Shown one piece after another: positions 57,903 to 64,000 of a DNA stretch of 64,000 nt; within the stretch, counting starts at the first letter, position 1; the number at the start of each line of letters is the position of its first letter. Under the pieces are notes generated by a model. That model did no database searches, had not been told where the DNA came from, and was given only the letters and a program-made list of their open reading frames with translations. The position numbers were made by a program, and so were the translations under genes. The stretch comes from CAVURS01 sp963795385 (GTDB taxonomy: Bacteria; Actinomycetota; Actinomycetes; Actinomycetales; CAVURS01): the NCBI GenBank assembly GCA_963795385.1, contig CAWCHK010000014.1, positions 1-64,000 of the forward strand, given 5' to 3'.

Positions 57903-59858
57903 ATGGACTCGGCACAGATTGGCGGTCAGGTTCGGACCGCCGGGGACGATCTGCCACCGGGCGGGGACGTTCAGCAGCGGCCGGAGACGCTCGAGCCGGG
58001 CTCGGGCGACAGCCAGGGCCTGCTGGAGCGGGCCCAGCAGTACGCCGACCAGATCCAGGCCGACGCCGAGGCCGAGGCCAAGGCGATGCGGCTGCAGGCG
58101 GCCCGCGCGCTGGACGAGGCCCGCCGCCGCAACGCCCTGGCCGAGAGCCTGCTCGGTGACGCGCAGGAAGAGGCCAAGCAGCTCATCGCCGACGCGGCCG
58201 AGCAGGCGCATCTCGTCTCCGAGGCCACGAACCGGTCGGCGCAGGAGCTCAGCACCCGGGTCGAGGCCGACGCGCAGACCATCCGCGAGCTGGCCCAGAA
58301 GGACGCCGACCGGATCCGCGAGGGCGCCCAGGCCGAGCTGGCCGCCGCCCGCTCCCGCACCGAGGCCCTCCTGGCCGAGGCGGCCGAGCGGGCCGAGCAA
58401 CGGGTAGTCAACGCGCAGCAGGAGGCCGACACCCACCTGCTCAAGGCCCGCCAGGAGGCCGAGCACCACCTCGGCCAGACCCGCGAGCAGGCCGAGGGCG
58501 TGACCCAGCAGGCCCACGCCGACGCCGAGGCGACCATCGCCGAGGCCCAGGCCCACCTGCGCGAGGCCCAGGCCGCGGCCGACGACGAGCGAGCCCGCGC
58601 GGCCCAGCACGCCGAGGAGATCCTGAGCCAGGCCCGGGCCGACGCCGAGCGCGAGATGGCCACGGCGGCCGAGCACGTCCGATGGACCACCCAGACGATG
58701 GACTCCCTGCTGGCCGCGGCCGAGACCGAGGCGGCCCGGACCCGCTCCACGAGCCACGCGGAGGCGACCCGGGTGCTGCGCGAGCGGCGGACCCGGATCC
58801 AGTCGCTCACCAGCGCGAGCGCTCTCAAGGCCCGGCAGCGGTTGGCCCAGGCCCAGGACGAGGCGGCGGCCGCGCGGGCCACTGCCGAGCAGGAGCTGGA
58901 GCAGGCCCGCAAGGACGCCCAGGCGCACCGCGAGGACGCCGAGGCGTCCATGGCCACGGCGGCCGAGCTGGCCGAGCAGGAGCGCGAGGCCAAGCTGGCC
59001 CGGGCCACCCGCCGGCTGGACGAGTCCGAGGCCGGCGCGAAGGCGCTCCGCCAGCGGGTCGCGGACGAGGTGGCCCAGGCGCAGAGCCAGGCGCTCGAGC
59101 TCCGGCGTACGTCACGCGACGAGGCCACCCGGCTGGTCGCGGACGCCCGGGCCGAGGCCGACCACGCCCGTCAGCAGGCCCGGGCCATGCTCGAGTCGGC
59201 CCGCCGCGAGGTCGCCTCGCTGATCGAGCGGCGCAAGAGCATCACCTCCGAGCTGGGCCACCTCTCCGGCGTCATCGACGCTCTGGCGGTGCCCGAGCGC
59301 GAGGGTCTGCGTGGCAAGGAAGCCGACCCGGACCCGCTGCACCCCGAGGCGGCCGAGACCACTGAGACGGCCGAGCCGGCCGTCGATGACACGGCGGTTC
59401 TCGAGCCGGTGGTCGAGGAGCACGGCGAGCAGAACGGCGAGCAGGACGGCGAGGAGAGCGGCCCGGACGCTGAGCCGCCGGCCGGCGAGGCGACGGATCC
59501 GGCCGTCGAGGAAGCCGCTGGCGAGCCGCACGACGAGCCCGCTGATCCTGCGGCCGCCGAGCGAGAAGATCCTGCGGCCGACCCGGCCGACCCGGCCGAC
59601 CCAGCCGACCAGGCCGACCAGATCGAGACCGGCGGCGCCGACGAAGGGGTCAAGCCGGAGGCCGAGGCTGCCGAGGGTGACAACGACGTCGCTCAGATGG
59701 AGCAACGCGAACCCGACGAAAGCCCCGAGCACGACCAGACGAGTGACAGCCAGCACGACGGAGCCGCCCAGACCGGCGCCGCGCACTACTTCCCCCAAGT
59801 ACCGCACGACGAACATGAGCAGTCCGACGTGGCTGCCGAGATGACGAGGAACTCATGA
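57903..59858 (+). CDS. Long coiled-coil protein (cytoskeleton/polarity-type), first of a pair
   Basis: A 651-residue protein with almost no hydrophobic core. Residues about 40-460 are a continuous, alanine/glutamate/arginine-rich coiled coil with repeated EAxAExAQxxxxEA units (for example LLERAQQYADQIQADAEAEA and DADRIREGAQAELAAARSRT). Residues 475-651 form an acidic, Pro/Asp/Glu-rich disordered tail (ADPADPADPADQADQIE). It resembles actinobacterial coiled-coil proteins such as Scy and FilP, which organise polar growth, but I cannot assign it to either. The stop overlaps the second coiled-coil gene by 4 bp (ATGA). Confidence 0.7.
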   Translation: MDSAQIGGQVRTAGDDLPPGGDVQQRPETLEPGSGDSQGLLERAQQYADQIQADAEAEAKAMRLQAARALDEARRRNALAESLLGDAQEEAKQLIADAAEQAHLVSEATNRSAQELSTRVEADAQTIRELAQKDADRIREGAQAELAAARSRTEALLAEAAERAEQRVVNAQQEADTHLLKARQEAEHHLGQTREQAEGVTQQAHADAEATIAEAQAHLREAQAAADDERARAAQHAEEILSQARADAEREMATAAEHVRWTTQTMDSLLAAAETEAARTRSTSHAEATRVLRERRTRIQSLTSASALKARQRLAQAQDEAAAARATAEQELEQARKDAQAHREDAEASMATAAELAEQEREAKLARATRRLDESEAGAKALRQRVADEVAQAQSQALELRRTSRDEATRLVADARAEADHARQQARAMLESARREVASLIERRKSITSELGHLSGVIDALAVPEREGLRGKEADPDPLHPEAAETTETAEPAVDDTAVLEPVVEEHGEQNGEQDGEESGPDAEPPAGEATDPAVEEAAGEPHDEPADPAAAEREDPAADPADPADPADQADQIETGGADEGVKPEAEAAEGDNDVAQMEQREPDESPEHDQTSDSQHDGAAQTGAAHYFPQVPHDEHEQSDVAAEMTRNS

Positions 59859-60961
59859 GCGAAGGCACGTCGTTCCGGACCGTGCTGCGCGGGTACGAGC
59901 CCACCGAGGTGGACCGAACCGTCGCCGAACTCAACGCGGCCCTGGCCAGCGAGCGCGAGCGGGCCGCCCAGCTCGCCGAGCAGGTCTCCACGCAGCCGGC
60001 CGACACCGGCGCCGCGCAGGAGGCGATCGAGCGTGCGGAGCAGGCCGAGGCCAAGCTGCGCGACGCCGAGGCCGCCCACGCGAAGGAGCTGGCCGAGCGC
60101 GACGAGCGCCTGGCCCAGGCGGCGAACGAGCCGGCCGAGCCCGCCGAGGCGTCGTACGAGCACCTGGGTGTCCGGATCGGGCAGATGCTCGGCATCGCCC
60201 GCGACGAGGCGGCCGACATCCGGCTGCGGGCCGCGACCGACGCCAAGGCCCACCGCGAGGAGGTCGAGGCCGGCGCCGCCGCGCAGCGCCAGGACGCGGA
60301 CACGTACGCCGCTGACGTCCGCAGCGGGGTCGAGGCCGAGGCTGCCCGGATGCTGGAGGAGGCTCGCCGCCAGTCCGACGAGATCCTGGACACGGCCGAC
60401 CGTGACGCCACCGCGCGCCGCGAGGAGGCGGAGGCCTACTACGAGCACCAGCGGGCCGCCGCCGCCCAGGCTGCTCTCGACTTCGAGCAGACCCTGGCCG
60501 AGCGTCGCGAGCGGGCCGAGCGCGACTTCACCACCCAGACCGCGGCCGCACAGGTGCAGCTCAGCCAGCTGCAGGACTCACTCGCCGCCCAGCGCCGCGA
60601 GGGCGAGCGCGAGCGCGCCTCCGCCCAGGCCGAGTCCAAGCGGATCATCGACGAGGCCCAGCAGCAGGCCGAGCACCTGGTCAGCGAGTCGCAGGCCCGG
60701 GTGGCCCGGATCCGCTCGGAGTCCGAGCGCGAGCTCGCCGCCGCCAGCGCCCGCCGGGACAGCATCAACGCCCAGCTGGCCAACGTCCGCCAGATGCTCG
60801 CGACACTGACCGGCTCGTCGCCGGCTCCGGCCGAGGACGTCCCCCCGGCCGCGGCCGAGACGTCCCCCGCCGACGTCGCCGGTGACGAGGCCGAGCCCGC
60901 CGAGGAGCAGCACGAGGAGCAGCACGACGATGCTCAGGACAAGGAGCACGTCCACAGCTGA
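59855..60961 (+). CDS. Coiled-coil protein with DivIVA-like N-terminal motif, second of a pair
   Basis: A 368-residue protein beginning MSEGTSFRTVLRGYEPTEVD RTVAELNAALASER. The 'RGYxPxEVDxxVaeL' opening is like the N-terminal DivIVA crossing-loop motif that targets curved membranes. It continues with about 250 residues of Ala/Glu/Arg-rich coiled coil (LDFEQTLAERRERAERDFTT, AQAESKRIIDEAQQQAEHLV), ending in an acidic His/Glu-rich tail (EPAEEQHEEQHDDAQDKEHV). Translationally coupled to the previous coiled-coil gene, which suggests the two proteins co-assemble. A strong hairpin follows at 60,969. Confidence 0.7.
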   Translation: MSEGTSFRTVLRGYEPTEVDRTVAELNAALASERERAAQLAEQVSTQPADTGAAQEAIERAEQAEAKLRDAEAAHAKELAERDERLAQAANEPAEPAEASYEHLGVRIGQMLGIARDEAADIRLRAATDAKAHREEVEAGAAAQRQDADTYAADVRSGVEAEAARMLEEARRQSDEILDTADRDATARREEAEAYYEHQRAAAAQAALDFEQTLAERRERAERDFTTQTAAAQVQLSQLQDSLAAQRREGERERASAQAESKRIIDEAQQQAEHLVSESQARVARIRSESERELAAASARRDSINAQLANVRQMLATLTGSSPAPAEDVPPAAAETSPADVAGDEAEPAEEQHEEQHDDAQDKEHVHS

Positions 60962-60968
60962 CCCGCGC

Positions 60969-61015
60969 TGGACCGGCCGGCCCGGCTTTGGCTCAGCGCC
61001 GGGCTGGCCGGTCCA
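60969..61015. terminator. Hairpin between the coiled-coil pair and the acetyltransferase gene
   Basis: An 18-bp stem, TGGACCGGCCGGCCCGGC against GCCGGGCTGGCCGGTCCA, with one mismatch and an 11-base loop, lies between two converging genes. There is no T-run, usual for high-GC actinobacteria, so it may act as a GC-rich terminator for both strands. Confidence 0.65.
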
Positions 61016-61018
61016 CGG

Positions 61019-61585
61019 TCAGAGCAGGCAGAGCATCCGGGTGTTGCCGAGCGTGTTCGGCTTCACCCGGTCCAGGTCGAGGAACTCCGCGACGCCCTCG
61101 TCGTAGGACCGCAGGAGCTGGGCGTACACCTCGGGCTCGACCGGCGTGCCCTCGATCGCCGCGAAGCCGTGGGCCCGGAAGAAGCTCACCTCGAAGGTCA
61201 GGCAGAAGACTCGCGCGACGCCCAGCTCGCGGGCTCGCTGGAGCAGGGCCTCGAGCAGGATGTGGCCGATGCCCTGACGCCGGTACGCCGGGTCGGTGGC
61301 CAGCGTCCGCACCTCGGCCAGGTCCTCCCACAGGACGTGCAGCGCGCCGCAGCCGATGACGACGGGCACCGCCGGTACGCCGGCAGTGCCCGGCGCGGGG
61401 TCGGCGTCGGCGTTCGAGCCGGGAACAGGTTCGGGGACGACCTCGGCGACCAGGAACTGCTGCAGCGCCTCGTAGTAGGTGACGGCGTCCTTGCTGACCA
61501 GGACCCGGTCCCGCGACAGCGGCTCGACCAGGGCCCGGATGGTGCGGACGTCCGCGACGACCGCGGGGCGGATGCTGATCTGCAC
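61019..61585 (-). CDS. Amino-acid N-acetyltransferase (ArgA-like)
   Basis: A 188-residue GNAT enzyme from GTG at 61585 (VQISIRPAVVADVRTIRALV). The 'iRpA...Dv..Ir.Lve' opening, WEDLAEVRTLATDPAYRRQG with the acetyl-CoA loop (RRQGIGHILLEALLQRAREL), then RVFCLTFEVSFFRAHGFAAI, is the pattern of the short N-acetylglutamate synthase (M. tuberculosis Rv2747 type) for arginine synthesis. A Pro/Ala/Asp-rich insert (PVPGSNADADPAPGTAGVPA) of about 20 residues interrupts the middle. It converges on the coiled-coil pair. Confidence 0.8.
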   Translation of the reverse strand: MQISIRPAVVADVRTIRALVEPLSRDRVLVSKDAVTYYEALQQFLVAEVVPEPVPGSNADADPAPGTAGVPAVPVVIGCGALHVLWEDLAEVRTLATDPAYRRQGIGHILLEALLQRARELGVARVFCLTFEVSFFRAHGFAAIEGTPVEPEVYAQLLRSYDEGVAEFLDLDRVKPNTLGNTRMLCLL

Positions 61586-61605
61586 CCGCCCATCATCGCC
61601 GGGCG

Positions 61606-62239
61606 TCAGCGGAGCGGTGCGACCTGCCCCGGCCGGCCGGCGGTCAGCGTGCTGCCGCCGACGGCCACGAGCGTGAACGACGGCGCCGTGCCGGCGCCGG
61701 TGAGGCCCGTGAACGCGCCCTGCTGGCTGTTCGGCGATGCCGACGGGCTGGGCTGGTTGGGCTGGTTGGGCTGGTTGGGCTGGTTGCTCCGCTGGCCGGG
61801 CAGGTTCGGCTGGCCCGGCTGCCCCGGCTGACCCTGCCGCCACCGCTGGCCCTGCTGGCCCTGCTGACCCTGCCCGGCCGGCCCGCCGTACCCGCGGTGT
61901 CCGGGGCCGAAGCCCTCCCGGCCGAACTGCCGGTGCGGCCGGTCGTCGCCGGTGTGCCGGCCCACGAGCGCACCGGCGCCGAAGCCGACGACCAGCAGCA
62001 GGACGGCCGCCAGGACCGCAGTCAGCGGCGTCATCGTGCGCAACCAGCCGAACCCCCTGCGGCCCGCGGCCGGCGGTGCGACCGGTGCTGCGACCGGCGG
62101 TGCGACCGGTGCTGCGACCGGTGCGCGACCGGTGTGCGACCGGTGCTGCGACCGGCGACGTCGGCGGGGTCTGCGGTGTACCGAGGGTGTCGGGGGTGTC
62201 GGGGGTGTCGGGGGTGTCGGGGGTGTCGGTGCTACTCAT
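61606..62239 (-). CDS. Repeat-rich single-span membrane protein, one frameshift
   Basis: From ATG at 62239 the protein opens with MSSTDTPDTPDTPDTPDTLG (tandem TPD triplets) and a Pro/Ala/Val stretch. After a shift within a GC-rich repeat near 62,120 it joins RRGFGWLRTMTPLTAVLAAV LLLVVGFGAGALVG, a transmembrane helix. The exported part has a Gly/Gln-rich segment (GGPAGQGQQGQQGQRWRQGQ), a run of QPN triplets (QPNQPNQPNQPSPSAS) and a C-terminal beta-like TAPSFTLVAVGGSTLTAGRP. It appears to be a membrane-anchored surface protein with low-complexity spacers; function unknown. The repeats make the frameshift and copy numbers unreliable. Confidence 0.5.
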
Positions 62240-62444
62240 GGCGGAGCCTCCTGCTGGCGGGCGGTGCATCTGGCGACCGCGGTGCGTCTGGGCCAACGAT
62301 GACCGGGAAACCTGCGAGCCGCCTATGAGTCGGCAGCCCTCACAGGTCACTCCTAGGAACCGCCCACTCACCTTCCAGTGCCCGCCACCACGCTCGACCT
62401 GGCGCACCCGAGCGCTCTGGTGCGACGCGAGCGAGAGGTGAGCG

Positions 62445-63710
62445 ATGGCAGGGCGGCTGCGAAGGCCCGGGCTGGTCGGCAAGCGGCGATGGGTCGTCCT
62501 GGGGGTGATCGCGGTGCTCATCGTCGGCGGCGCGGGCGCGGCCTGGGCCGCCACCCGCGGCAAGTCCACGACGACCACGGCCACGACCGAGGTCACGGTC
62601 TCCTCGTCCACGGTGAGTCAGAGCGTCTCGACCACCGGCACGATCGAGCCGGCCCACGAGGCCGATCTCAGCTTCGCCGTGAGCGGCACGATCACCTCGG
62701 TCCCGGCCGCCGTCGGCGACAAGGTCACCAAGGGCCAGGTGCTCGCCCGGGTCGGGACCAGCGAGCTGAAGGCCGCGCTCACCCTGGCCAGAGCCACGCT
62801 GACCGCCGCCGAGGACTCGTTGACGTCCGCGCAGGCCGGCTCCTCGAGCCTCCAGATCGCCTCGGCCAAGGCGCAGGTGGCCCAGGCCAAGAGCAACGTG
62901 AGCGCGGCCAGGACCAGCCTGGCCGACGGTTCCCTGCGCTCGACGATCACCGGGACGGTGGCGTCGGTGGGGATCGCCACGGGCGACACGGTCGGCGCCT
63001 CCAGCGGGTCGGGCAGCGGCTCCGGGTCCGGGTCGGGCTCCGGCTCCGGGTCCGGGAGCGGATCGGGCAGCGGCAGTGCCACCGGATCTGGCAGCTCGAC
63101 GGCCGACATCGTCGTCATCTCGACGTCCTCCTGGGTCGTCGACGCGAGCGTCGGCAGCGCCGATCTGGCCTCGGTGAGGAAGGGCCTGCAGGCCCAGATC
63201 ACGCCGACCGACGCCACCGCGCGGGTCTTCGGGACCGTCCAGTCGGTGGGAATCGTGGCCAGCAGCGACTCCGGCTCGTCGTCCTCGAGCGCGACGTTCC
63301 CCGTGGTCATCGCGGTCACCGGCAGTCCCAAGGGCATGTACGCCGGCGCGTCCGCGAGCGTCACCATCATCGTGAAGCAGGTGGCCGGCGTCCTCACCGT
63401 GCCGACCGCTGCGCTGCACTCGTCCGCGGGCCGGACCTTCGTCTACCAGACCAAGGGCGGCAAGAAGGTCACGACGTACGTCACCGTCGGCACGACGTAC
63501 GGCCCGAGCACTCAGATCACGAAGGGCCTGGTCTCCGGCGACAAGGTCCAGCTCACGACCAGCACCGCGCGCGGCCCCGGTGGGACGACCGGCCGCACCG
63601 GCAACCGCACGGGTACGGGTAACGGTGGGTTCGGCGGGGGTGGGTTCGGGGGCGGCGGCTTCGGCGGCGCAGCCCCGCCGGCCGGGGCACCGGCCGGGGG
63701 CAACGGATGA
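62445..63710 (+). CDS. Membrane-fusion (adaptor) protein of a MacA/HlyD-type exporter
   Basis: A 421-residue adaptor. The N-terminal membrane anchor is residues 16-36 (VVLGVIAVLIVGGAGAAWAA). It is followed by the lipoyl/biotinyl half GTIEPAHEADLSFAVSGTIT with SVPAAVGDKVTKGQVLARVG, a short alpha-hairpin (residues about 108-163) and a beta-barrel with a C-terminal VPTAALHSSAGRTFVYQTK. A tract of alternating Ser-Gly from about residue 187 to 218 (plus strand 63,003-63,098) is inserted at the lipoyl-to-barrel junction. The tail is Gly/Phe-rich (NGGFGGGGFGGGGFGG). The next gene starts inside its stop codon (ATGA), so the two are coupled. With the ATPase it forms a MacAB-like export system. Confidence 0.85.
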   Translation: MAGRLRRPGLVGKRRWVVLGVIAVLIVGGAGAAWAATRGKSTTTTATTEVTVSSSTVSQSVSTTGTIEPAHEADLSFAVSGTITSVPAAVGDKVTKGQVLARVGTSELKAALTLARATLTAAEDSLTSAQAGSSSLQIASAKAQVAQAKSNVSAARTSLADGSLRSTITGTVASVGIATGDTVGASSGSGSGSGSGSGSGSGSGSGSGSGSATGSGSSTADIVVISTSSWVVDASVGSADLASVRKGLQAQITPTDATARVFGTVQSVGIVASSDSGSSSSSATFPVVIAVTGSPKGMYAGASASVTIIVKQVAGVLTVPTAALHSSAGRTFVYQTKGGKKVTTYVTVGTTYGPSTQITKGLVSGDKVQLTTSTARGPGGTTGRTGNRTGTGNGGFGGGGFGGGGFGGAAPPAGAPAGGNG

Positions 63711-64000
63711 CCGAGGCGCCGGACGCCGCTGCGGCCGCCGCCGCGAGCACCGCCATGTGGGACGTGGCCACGACGCCGATCCTGTCGATGCGCGAGGTCT
63801 CGAAGGTCTACGGGACGGACGCCGGTGAGGTGCACGCGCTCGGCGGCGTCTCGCTCGACGTCGACCGGGGGGACTACGTGGCGATCATGGGCCCGTCGGG
63901 CTCCGGCAAGTCGACCCTCATGCACATCCTCGGGTGCTTGGACATCCCGACGTCCGGGCGGTACGAGCTGGCCGGCACTGACGTGAGCCAGATGAGCGAG
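63707..64000 (+). CDS. ABC exporter ATP-binding protein (MacB/LolD-like), 3' end outside window
   Basis: The frame overlaps the adaptor stop by 4 bp and remains open to the end of the window, giving 98 codons. MTEAPDAAAAAAASTAMWDV is a polar leader; then PILSMREVSKVYGTDAGEVH, ALGGVSLDVDRGDYVAIMGP and the Walker A SGSGKSTLMHILGCLDIPTS, with GRYELAGTDVSQMSE at the border. 'GPSGSGKSTLMHILGCLD.PT.G.Y...G.DVS.MS' is typical of the MacB/LolD subfamily ATPase. The permease gene is probably downstream, beyond the window. Confidence 0.9.
   Translation, partial: MTEAPDAAAAAAASTAMWDVATTPILSMREVSKVYGTDAGEVHALGGVSLDVDRGDYVAIMGPSGSGKSTLMHILGCLDIPTSGRYELAGTDVSQMSE

Noticed and set aside
61740..62230. CRISPR-like array because of regular short repeats
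   Set aside because: The repeats are 9-12 bp, directly adjacent with no unique spacers, and encode amino-acid triplets.

Overview
The window is not one genome. Codon use, base composition and gene families change abruptly three times, and each change cuts through a gene, so I read it as a chimeric metagenome-type assembly of four blocks. Block A (1 to about 2,762) is high-GC actinobacterial DNA. Block B (about 2,763 to 40,800) is moderately high-GC alphaproteobacterial DNA, probably Acetobacteraceae or another Rhodospirillales-like lineage. Block C (40,801 to about 50,430) is AT-rich Bacteroidota DNA of Chitinophagaceae type. Block D (about 50,440 to 64,000) is very high-GC actinobacterial DNA, perhaps Nocardioides-like. 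The taxon names are inferred from protein style and gene order, not from a database search.

Block A holds the end of a DUF255/YyaL thioredoxin-domain gene, a nested inverted repeat, a conserved actinobacterial hypothetical gene, a hemolysin III (TrhA/PAQR) gene and divergent uppS. This resembles the Rv1084-Rv1085c-Rv1086 neighbourhood of mycobacteria.

Block B begins with envelope and housekeeping genes: a DUF4282 fragment, a DUF815 ATPase, yajC, sodB, an NDUFAF6-like protein, an MFS transporter, a GNAT enzyme, a LysR regulator, uvrA and ssb. A two-component system, a cytochrome b561 and a PepSY protein follow, then a lactonase, a glycine-zipper lipoprotein, gyrA, coaD, a cyclophilin, tRNA-Lys and creA. 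Next is a complete NAD-linked molybdenum formate dehydrogenase locus: fdsA and a fused fdsG-fdsB, with mobB, moeA, mobA and fdhD for cofactor synthesis and sulfuration. The block ends with an exosortase-associated-type acyltransferase, a five-gene Dpp-type ABC importer, a PhnW-like transaminase and the first 24 codons of a DUF1800 gene.

Block C carries the end of a TonB-dependent outer-membrane protein, a DinB protein, a subtilisin-like protease, an ALDH7-type aldehyde dehydrogenase, panB, two similar secreted proteins with a GldN-like flavour, and most of a Ppx/GppA phosphatase. Block D starts inside the N-terminus of a different Ppx/GppA. It continues with a Cys-rich hypothetical protein, a methyltransferase, a FAD oxidoreductase, radA-disA-mutY, two overlapping coiled-coil (cytoskeleton-like) genes, an ArgA-type acetyltransferase, a repeat-rich membrane protein, and the adaptor and ATPase of a MacAB-like exporter cut by the window end.

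Many conserved genes (uvrA, ssb, gyrA, moeA, the dpp genes, the ALDH, panB and others) are broken by single-base frameshifts. Where I could resolve them they are mostly one extra base, which points to consensus errors rather than real pseudogenes. I give full gene spans for these and name the breaks. I found no CRISPR array, no prophage, no recognisable defence island and no convincing new multi-gene system. The best biological leads are the coiled-coil gene pair in block D and the missing secDF between yajC and the NDUFAF6-like gene in block B.
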